A DNA stretch of 64,000 bases from Rhea pennata (taxonomy: Eukaryota > Chordata > Aves > Rheiformes > Rheidae): assembly GCF_028389875.1 (NCBI RefSeq), contig NC_084665.1, positions 5,953,501 through 6,017,500 on the forward strand. Direction: 5' to 3'. The position numbers and the translations under genes are program-made. Positions 52,030-61,097 of this stretch are shown here, piece after piece. The notes beneath the pieces were generated by a model that searched no databases, was not told the origin of the DNA, and saw nothing but the letters and a program-made list of their open reading frames with translations. The stretch's first letter is position 1, and every line of letters starts with the position of its first letter.

Positions 52030-52062
52030 GAGACATTAAATAAATAAATAAATAAATAAAAA
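52030..52062. repeat. TAAA tetranucleotide repeat in TMEM17 3' UTR
   Basis: About six AAAT/TAAA units contain overlapping AATAAA hexamers and could act as an early polyadenylation signal. Confidence 0.85.
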
Positions 52063-52290
52063 GATCTTGCTTAACAACCAGCATGGCCAACATTGGACCT
52101 CAAAAACCTGAGCTCCGCTCTGCAAGAAAAATTTAAGCTTATTGTGTAACTGGCCAACTTGATTGATTTATTGGCAGACTTACTGGGTAGAGTACGCATG
52201 GAATAGATTTGGTAGTTTTTACATTTTACAAAGCTGTATACTGTGTTTAAAAAACATCCAGAACTATTTGAACGGTTTATTTTTTTTAAC

Positions 52291-52296
52291 AATAAA
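52291..52296 (+). terminator. TMEM17: Candidate TMEM17 polyadenylation signal
   Basis: A canonical AATAAA about 390 bases after the stop is followed by T-rich and TG-containing sequence. The upstream TAAA repeat at 52030-52062 also contains AATAAA, so two alternative 3' ends are possible. Confidence 0.55.
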
Positions 52297-55200
52297 TTTT
52301 TATACACTTTTTTTTCCTGTTGCTATCAATTTCTCTCTGTCCTTTTGAATATGTTGCACATATTTAAGCTCTAATGTCTTAGTAAATCAGAACACCCCAA
52401 ACAGAGAGTAAACAAGCCCAGGAAGTCTTGACAGCCAGCAAGAACGATAGAGATGGCAGTGATAAGACAGGAAACAAAGAGTAGAGCTTCAGAGGTGGTC
52501 TTCCAGATACCTTCAGCTCTGGGAATTCCTTACTAATAAACTAGGAATGGCATTTTAAAGGTATTCCTTGCTTAACTCCTATGCTCCTGTTCTTTGGCAT
52601 AGCTAGAATTTTAGCTATCAAGCCATTCAGAATGGATAGTGCAATTTTCTCAAGTGGAGAATGCACTAAGCAGATATTAACAAAATTATATCCATTAAAA
52701 GTTGGTTTATAATGCTGAAGAGCAGAGCCTGCTTCTCTCAACCTTCTACATAGACCAAGATTTTCTCATTCCTGTTTTGTGTGTTAAGAGCTGGTCTATC
52801 TTTTTTTTCAGTATTGGCTAAAAGTTTGCTTTTTCTATCAAAGAGGGATAGTGGCCAAAAGTAAAGCAAACTTTGTGTCTAATTCCTTTCAGTTTTCAGC
52901 AGGACAGGAGCAGTTAGGGACTAGTAGTTGTTAGGGTTGGCACAAGCATTTGGACTGCTCAAAGGAAGATAAAGGGAGATGGGTATAATGTGAAAAATGT
53001 GCAATGTGCTTAAAGCTATTGTATGCCTAAAACTTAACAGAAGCTTACTGAAGAGTGTTAGCTTTGTTTTATGGCATTTTTTTTAAAATCCATGAGTGAA
53101 TGGTACAACTCATTCTACTGAATTTCTTTTTTTTTTTTGTTTCATTGTTGTAAACCCTACCTTACCAAAGCAGGTACTCATGTTTTTTTTTAAAAAAAAA
53201 AAAAATAATTCCTCTGCCAACAACAGGATTGACTATTGTGCAGAAAGGAGAGAGATTTCTATAGGAGAGTCTCTAAGAATAAGCAGTTAATTTAAAACAT
53301 TTGGAGCCCCTCATTCCATGTCTGAAAGAGAGACAGGTTTAAGCAGAAATTATGTATTTTGAAAAGCATATTTATAGCATTAAGAACTCCTTGCAAAAAC
53401 ATCTTTAGCTGATGCAATACGAGAACATCACACATATTGTCATGTCAGCCACAACTATGCTACTGCAGAGTGCCAAGCCAGGGCTGATCAACTCTATGAA
53501 AAGTTTGGCAGGCTCCATTACAACAGCGGTTAGATAGCAGCATAATGGGTCTGACAGGCTGAACAGGAGCATCAAGCACCCTGGAGCAAATTTTCTCCAG
53601 TGACTGTGAAATTTAACTCAGATACTCCAGCCATACAGCCTTTTCCTGCTCAAATGTGATGATAGACCTCAAGAAGTTCACCTCCACTACTAACAGAACC
53701 TGTGCACCATGGAAATAGCTAATGGTGCAGCATGGAAGTTGGGAACTGCTAATTTTCAGAGCCTTCCCATAGCTTATCCAAGAGAAGATACAGATTTGGG
53801 GAAAGCCATATCTCTTCTTAGTTCCTCTGCTACACGAGTCTGCCTGTGAGTTCATTGACAGAACAAGCCTTGAGACAGCTTAGAAGGGGCACTAGGGCAA
53901 TTGCTGTCCCTTTGGCTCTGCGTATGGCTTGCCCACTCCTTTTACGAAAAGCCTGCCGTGGGGGATTAGCAAGGAGGTACACTAAGGTGGGACAGAAAGC
54001 TTGAGCTCTGAGAGACACAGTGATACACCTCTATTAAGCACAAAACTGAAAAAAAGACATCCATACACCAGTACTGAGAACAAGGAGCTGGCCTCCAGGC
54101 TTAAGGCCATGAGATTCAACTCACTTAAAAAAAAATACAAAAAAAAAACCCCATAAGTTTTAGCTTTTAGTGATGATGAAATCATGGGCTTGGACGATCA
54201 AATTATCATGCAAGAAAATTATGAAGAGCCAAAGATACCAGGAAGCACCTCACTGCTAGACAGAGAACATCAATGAAGTAATAGAGAAAAGAGGATTCAG
54301 CGAAACACTGTTAGAAAGAAAGAGTTACCTGGAAATGGTGAAGATAGAAACCAGTCTGGAATGTAAAGCACCAGCAACGTATTTGATAAACCCAAGATCC
54401 ATTACTTCTTCTCAGTCTTCCTAACAGACCTGGTAGCTTTGATGAATTTCATCATTACAAGCCTAAACACTTAATTATGAAGAAAGCCTAAAAGCATCTA
54501 GCACTGGGATTCAGTGTCTACAGCTGTGAAGAAAATTACAGAAGCACTTGGGAAGACAAACCCACAACAAATGGGGATTTTCACTGAAACTTCCCTTCAG
54601 CCTCCAAGATGAGCAGATGCAAATTCAAGCAAGCCTGAAATATACTAATCACTTGTAACAGCCAAATGTCAGACATTCAAAAGGAGTTTCAGAACAGAAA
54701 CTTTCGATAAGCATATTTTTTTAAAAAAGAGAATTGAGTGGGCTCCACGAGGAGGTGAAGAAAAGGGGGAAAACTATAGAAGGTGCTTGCACAAAAAGTA
54801 GTGATGCTAATGATGGCATTTATGTTCTAAAGTAAAATAGGAATATTTTATTCTTTTTTTAACAAAGCTAAGGAGTAATTGTTAGAACAGGTTGGAAGCA
54901 AAAAACGTACTGGAGAACTTCAAAGCGATACAGCGAGAGCTAGGAGTCCTCTCTAAATCTTCTTCCTCCTATTGCTCAGGTAACTGTGATCACGTGTGGT
55001 GACCCATAACAGGAGTAACATACGTGTCTTGTAGTGCAAAGCATCCATGAGTAGAAGACTTTAGGATTCAACAAAGCACGTGTTTAGGGATTGATGGGTT
55101 TTGGTGGGCTTTACCTCTCTATAAAATACGTAGAAACTAAGGTGAAGGGAGGGAAATGGGGCACACAGGAAATTGCAGTGGAAGCTTTTCTGACTAAAAT

Positions 55201-57456
55201 TAAGTAACATCAATTTTGAACACAAGCTGCCTAGGAGGGGCTTTTTGCCATGTTAGGATTTGTGCAGAGAATTACAAAACACATTTTGCAATAAGCTAGG
55301 TAGCTATCAAGAGCTCTTCCCAAGGAAGGTCTCTGAATGGCAAAAGCCTAGATAATATTAAGAGAAGCAGCGGGGGGAAGCTTCGTGCAAAATAACCTTC
55401 CTCTCCCCAAGTGTTGGGCTTCGTCAGGTTTATTGCTTGGAAAGGCCAACAGATGATTTGAAAGGAAATTGATATCAACATGCATTTCCTTTAATTGAAG
55501 AAAAGGAAATCAAAAGTGGGCATATTACCTTAAAATGTGCATTTTTAGATTCGCGGTCAGTTTGAAGAGAATTGTGCATCGAAGGTCACCAATGTGGTGT
55601 GGTAGTACCTGAGCTCAGCACATGTTCCTTGCCAAAAACGAACTTTGTAGGAGGGCTTTGTTAAATAGTTGCAGCACTTCCCAGAAGGGGGAAATAAATT
55701 TGGAAGAGGCTTCAATTATGAACCTCGCTTGGGCAGATCTGATAAAGCAGGCATGAAATAAGGGACAAATCTGATAAAAGTGACATCTGAGAAGGAGGAA
55801 GGTGCAGCAGTAACCTTTCTATATGAATGGTTCACTCTTCCATGTAGCTGAATGAATCGTACCCAGAAGAATGAGATCATATATTTTACTCTTGCCCTCA
55901 TTTCTTATAAACTAGAAGAGATTCAGCGTTAATCTTTAACTATTTAATGAAGCAGGTAGCATTGGCACCATTACACAGTTTGTCAAGATAGTTCAATAGT
56001 AATATCTGATAGCAGAGATCATTTATTTTGAAAAACGAATTTTGCTTCTGTGGGACAAAGATCACATGGCAGCAGTTAAAAAGGACTTTGTTCAGTACCT
56101 CAAATAAAGCCAAGGTAATAAAGAGGTCTTCTGTGGGAGGCAGGCAAAGTGGTATAGCAGGGTCAGCTGGTAAGACCAAGAAAAATTTAAACTATAAATA
56201 GGTTCAAAAAGTATAACACTGTGGGAAAATACATTGATAGAGGCCACTGGAGGAGCCCCTGGGTACATGAAGCAAAGGATTTTTTGAAAGGAAATAAATG
56301 TGCTAAGTTACTGGATGGAAATCTTGCAGGGCTTCAAAGGAAACATGTTGTTCCACCAACGCAGCGGCCTGCAGGAAACAGTTCCCCATTCATGAAATAT
56401 ATGCAACTTCTGCAGCAAAGGGCGCCTACTTCAGACGATCCAAAGTTGGAAAATAACAGCAACTCCTACTTGGGAAGCGTGCACTTGCCCAGACACGTGA
56501 GCACAACAGAGGAGCTGCAGAGGAAAACACGGAGCCAATCTGGCAGGCAGCAGCAAGCGTGAGCGTGCAGAGACCCTCGGCATCCCCCGCGGATTTGAGA
56601 AGTATTAGCGACTTCCTCGAGGGCTGCCTTGAGCATCCAGCGCTGGGGAGGAGTTCCTGCAGCCCGTGAAAGAGGCTGTTGTTGCTCTGGATGGGATCTT
56701 TATTCACTTTTTGGTAGACCCGTGCCAGTTCAGAGTCAAAGATTCAAGCAAAAATGCTGGGACTGTATTTCCTCCTCATGTTTTCTGTTTGTTCAAGCCC
56801 TGCTCTAAGGATATTCTGCGAATATTTCCAGTCACTCGTACAGCTAACACCAGGAGGATTTATTTTGTATTACTTGGCGCAGAGAAAGCTTCCGACAGGC
56901 TACAGCTTTGCACAGAAACTCCCACCCCGTGCAGCTACCAATCCCCAGTTGCTCTGAAGAGGAACATATCATTTGTGGCTGTCCTGAATGATCCATATCA
57001 GTCAGTGTTACTGATCTCGTTTGAACGGTGGAAAGGATTTTGGCCGGAAAAATCTGCTCTCCTTTTATTTTGCCCGTGACCACAGCAACTTTTTCACAGA
57101 AAAAGTAGAATTTATAGTGAGATTAAAACTTACAAGAGCACATCAGAAGATACCTGGACCTGCTTATGACTTAAGTATTTTCATTTGAAGGTCAACAGCT
57201 ACAGAAACACACAGGGCGTTGCTTTTTCTTTATGAGAACACCTCACTTGGAAATGAAATCACATCACAACCCAAAATGCTGGAAATGCTCCCTACTGAAA
57301 GCAGCTGGGTAGTGCCAGAAGACAAGTCTTAGAAAGATGTCTTCACTTTGAAGTTCAAATCCTGGAAAACCCAAAGGTCACTGCTTCTTCAAAAAGATTC
57401 TGCATGGCTGGCAAAGCACGCATAAAAACACAGTTTAGGGAAAAAAAAAAGAAAAA

Positions 57457-57502
57457 ATATATATACATATACATATATATACATATATACAGAGAGAGAG
57501 AG
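57457..57502. repeat. Compound TA/CA/GA microsatellite
   Basis: Repeated TATACATA units are followed by a short GA run, preceded by an A-run. Confidence 0.85.
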
Positions 57503-59280
57503 ACAAGGAACTTACAACAGTCACACAAAATATTCCAGCAGAATATGAAGAATTGAGCCAAGACAAAGCTATGATTTGGGGACAGACACATGATTTCTCA
57601 TCATTGCTTAGTTCAGACTTCAACCAAAAGCCCAAGCCAGAACTGTTTGACAAGACTGATTGTGCTTTGAACTGCTAATTCATGACTGAGCAAAGAAGCT
57701 TACATGTCTGCTTAGGAACCAAACCCAACTTTTGTGGGCTGCTCTTCAGGTGGCAGGACTCCCCAATGGGCCCGCCACGAGAAGGTACCTCCAGAAGGGT
57801 GTCCTCGCACGCAGGGGAAAAAGGATTTGGTAGCCTCTGTCCGCATCGCGGGCAGGCGGCAGGTCAAGCCTCCGGGAGCATCTCAGCACTCATGGAAAGA
57901 ATTCAAAAACCAAACCGGCAGCTTGCATGGGGACAGGCGCTCAGGACCCTGGGGGGTTTCGGGAGGACGGGTGGCTTGGCCAACGGGGGACATCTCCTCC
58001 AGCCTGGGAGACGCACGGACCCTGGTCTGGAGCAGAGACGAATGCTTGTGCGCTGCACGCGGGCACGCGCCAGGTGAGAGGCAGCTGAGCGCAGCCGCGT
58101 GGGACGGCGTCCTGGTGAGCCTCCGGCCTCACCACGAGCAGGGACCTCTCTGCGCTGCCCGCCCGCGAGAGCATCGCTTTTCCCCTCTCCTGGATAAAGG
58201 GTGCTGGAAATCTCCTCGAGCAGAGGGGCAGGTCAGCTTTTCCTCTTGCTAGCAGCGTAAGAAAGCCCTGCCCCAACAGCCAGCACTCACAACTGCACTG
58301 CGAGCACTCCAACACCATGGGGCCCGCAGGGCACCTTCTCAAAGAGAAAGCAGATCGTTTTCCTCCTCCTCTACAGCTGGGAGGAATCAAGAGTGGGCAG
58401 ACCCAGAATTTTAATTTATGCATCATCCAGCAAACCAAAATACCACCAAGGAGTGCTTTTCAAAGTACAGCAGTGCACCCTAAGAGATTTAATTGCTAGA
58501 AGATGCTGAGCACGTGCTTAAAAAAAAGGAAAAGAAATCTGATCATGATGTCAGAAAAACATCCTAAATAGATTTAAGCTGTTGCACTTAATGTCACATA
58601 GCACTGACCCACGGTCAGCTGGTTTTCTGCTCCACTTCCCCTTCTGCCTGGAAGCAAGCCTGGATCACCGCATGGTGCAAAAAACAAAAACACTCACTGA
58701 AAACATCCAAACCCATGATTATGCAGTCCCACAGCCAAGTACCATCAAGAACTGGGGGAAAAGATTATATATAAAGTTCAAATACCCAAAGTGACTCAAG
58801 CCACAGCTACTCTAATTTCAAGGGCCCACAGCAGCACTGATACCATGATGGCCTCAGCTAAGAGGCATAAACACGTTAGGTCACTGGAAGCAAAACATTT
58901 CAAACAGAGCTTCCCCAGCCGGAGAGTGAGCTCTTCCTTCTGGCTTTAATCATTGCAGCTTTGCAAGAGGAAAGAGAAAAAAAGAATTTTTTAAAAAGAG
59001 GGGAAGCAGGGGAATAAAACCAGTGGACCAAGCACCAGAAGTGGGAAGATGAGCTGTGACTACCTTTCTGCAACCCTAATTATTTGCATTTCACGGCGCT
59101 TGGCAGATGTCACGTGGCACCATAGACACTAGGAAGAACAGTCGTTTATTAAGTAATTTATAGCCTAATAATTAACAGCTAATCACTTGAGAGTTGGGAT
59201 GCTCTGGGAACCGACCCAATTCACAGCGAATATGTGTTTCTACCCGCAAGGTCCTTCCAAGGTGATCGCAGGCACGCCGA

Positions 59281-59336
59281 GATCACTGGGTGTCCTGCAG
59301 CAGCTCGAGATCACTGGGTGTCCTGCAGCAGCTCGG
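59281..59336. repeat. 28-bp tandem duplication
   Basis: The unit beginning GATCACTGGGTGTCCTGCAG occurs twice head to tail (59281-59308, 59309-59336). The copies differ only at the last base. Confidence 0.95.
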
Positions 59337-60400
59337 CGATAACGCCCCGGGGGAAGATGCGCTGCAAAAACATTTTGCCCGGGACCAGCACACCTCACAC
59401 AAGCCACGGCATGAAGAAGGCACCCTTAGGACCTTGCACCTACACAGCCCTGGCAGCTCACGCTGCAGAGGGGAAGGAGCAGGCACGTTTGTTTTTCAAA
59501 CGCTCCCGCCGTATTAATCCCGTCTTGCCTGGATAAAGCTGCGGCGCGGCACAGCCAAGCACGGCTCGCTCCTCTCTGGCAGGATTACAGGCTCTTTTTC
59601 CAAGCGAGTCGCCCCGCAGAGAAAGCTCCTTGCCTGGGCTTTTCGCTGCAGAATTCCCAGTCCCTCTGGAACCTCCTCCTGTCGCTTCTCCTCTGCCTGC
59701 ATCAAAAGGTTAAGGGGAACAGGCTTTTTTACCCCCTTCTTCCCACCTGGTGTGAAAAAGCTCCTTTCCAAGGAAGCTCCGGTATTACCGAGCACCTGCT
59801 GCTTTCTTTGGCCTCGGCAGGGGAATAAGCCCACCCCGTGCACGCAGGGATCTGCTGGTGGTTTCCTTCGCCGCAGGACAGAGAAGGGCACCCACTTACC
59901 TGCCTCCTAGGGGGACATTAGCGTTTAATTTCCTCCTGTTTGCAAAGTACTTCGCAAACCCCACGCAGGAAATGCTTCGTGAGAGCTAACGGCTACACGT
60001 GCGCCACGGGACGCAACGCTCGGGCCCCAGCGTCCCGCAAAGCTCCCCCTTGGCCCCTGGTGCGGGGCAGCGCTGCGATTCAGCATCGCTCCCGGAGGGG
60101 ACACGTAAGCAGGGAGAATGGTTTGGGGGACGCAAAGAGGAGGAAAAAAATCACTGCGACTTCCCCCTGCACAGCAGCAAGAGGTGGCCAGGCTTGCAGG
60201 GACCGGCTTTCGGTGGCAGACACTGCCCTCCAGTGGGACATTTGCCACTAAGCCCATCCTTACTGCTCTAGAGGGGGAGACAGCTGGGTTTCACAGCAAC
60301 CCAGCATGGGGTTTTTTTTTGGAGGGTGCTAAGCAGAGATGCAGGAACTAACTTTAAATTAAGGAACCAAAGGCTACGCTGGAGTATTGAAACATCTTAT

Positions 60401-60406
60401 TTTAAT
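60401..60406 (-). terminator. Candidate polyadenylation signal of the SEA/EGF gene
   Basis: TTTAAT on the plus strand reads ATTAAA on the minus strand, about 365 bases beyond the stop codon. It is the common variant signal, so support is limited. Confidence 0.3.
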
Positions 60407-60768
60407 TTAAAAAAAGTCATTTAACTATAGCACGACAACAGTTGTGAGCAGACCCGAGGCAGGGTAAGCTGAGAGAACACCTAGCTGAGAGCAAGTGCTT
60501 GGCCCTGGAAGGCTAAAGTATTAAAAAAAAAAATCCCTAAGGAAGACTGGAATATCTGTGGTCTGTAAAACACACCAGAAGGGTTTATAAAGAAACATGT
60601 CAGTGTGGGAAGGCAGGAGCCAGCAATCCCCAGTTAGCATAGATAACCTGGAGAGACTCCAAGGTCTGGCACCCAGAAGTACAGGTTAGTTGCCCCAGCA
60701 CATCTTCTGTTGGCATCACATTTTCTCATTTCATTGCTCTGAGCTCTCCGTCCTCCCTCACCAGCTGG

Positions 60769-61097
60769 TCACAGGCTCTCATCCTGCTCGATGAAGACCC
60801 CATAGGCTTGGCTGGGGCCAGCGTGGGTTCGGCAAATCCAGTCAGGCGGCCGTGCACGGACCTTGAGCTGGAAAGGCTCGAGGCGCAGGCAGTCGCTCAG
60901 ATGGCTCAGCTCCATCACCACTGCTGCCTCTGGCTCCTCCTCACACTGGGCACCCAGCTCCTCGGGACAGGGATCCCTGCCAGGGCGCCGTCGCCTTGCC
61001 ACCCCACACAAGATGCCAACAGCCACCAGCAGCACCAGCCCCAAGATGACAGCGGCCCCTACCAGCATTTTGGAGTGGCTGAAGAAGCTGCTGATCC
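60769..61097 (-). CDS. SEA/EGF gene: last coding exon, membrane helix and tail
   Basis: The acceptor CCTTCTCTTCCAG is strong, and the exon starts in phase 1 (completing a Gly). It encodes ISSFFSHSK, a helix of about 22 hydrophobic residues, the stop-transfer signal ARRRRPGR, and a tail with an acidic stretch (EEEPEAA) ending FIEQDESL. TGA is at 60769-60771. Confidence 0.82.

Larger units (their letters stand above)
52330..60400. other. Intergenic DNA between convergent genes
   Basis: No gene is recognised. T- and A-rich runs lie near 53128-53140 and 53184-53204, a TA/CA/GA microsatellite at 57457-57502 and a 28-bp tandem duplication at 59281-59336. GC-rich patches with moderate CpG lie at about 57.76-58.25 kb and 59.9-60.25 kb. 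Long open frames there (for example 57734-58252) have no recognisable domains and overlap others on both strands. Confidence 0.55.

Noticed and set aside
53830-54480. Possible CR1 relic (GGCCATGAGATTCAACT-like segment)
   Set aside because: The match is confined to one short segment and no other CR1 landmarks follow.
56666-57079. 137-codon plus-strand open frame
   Set aside because: There is no domain, no promoter context and no neighbouring exon, and the composition is like the surrounding DNA.
57734-58252. 172-codon plus-strand open frame
   Set aside because: It is GC-rich, overlaps long frames in other phases and on the other strand, and has low-complexity composition without motifs. It is likely a chance frame.
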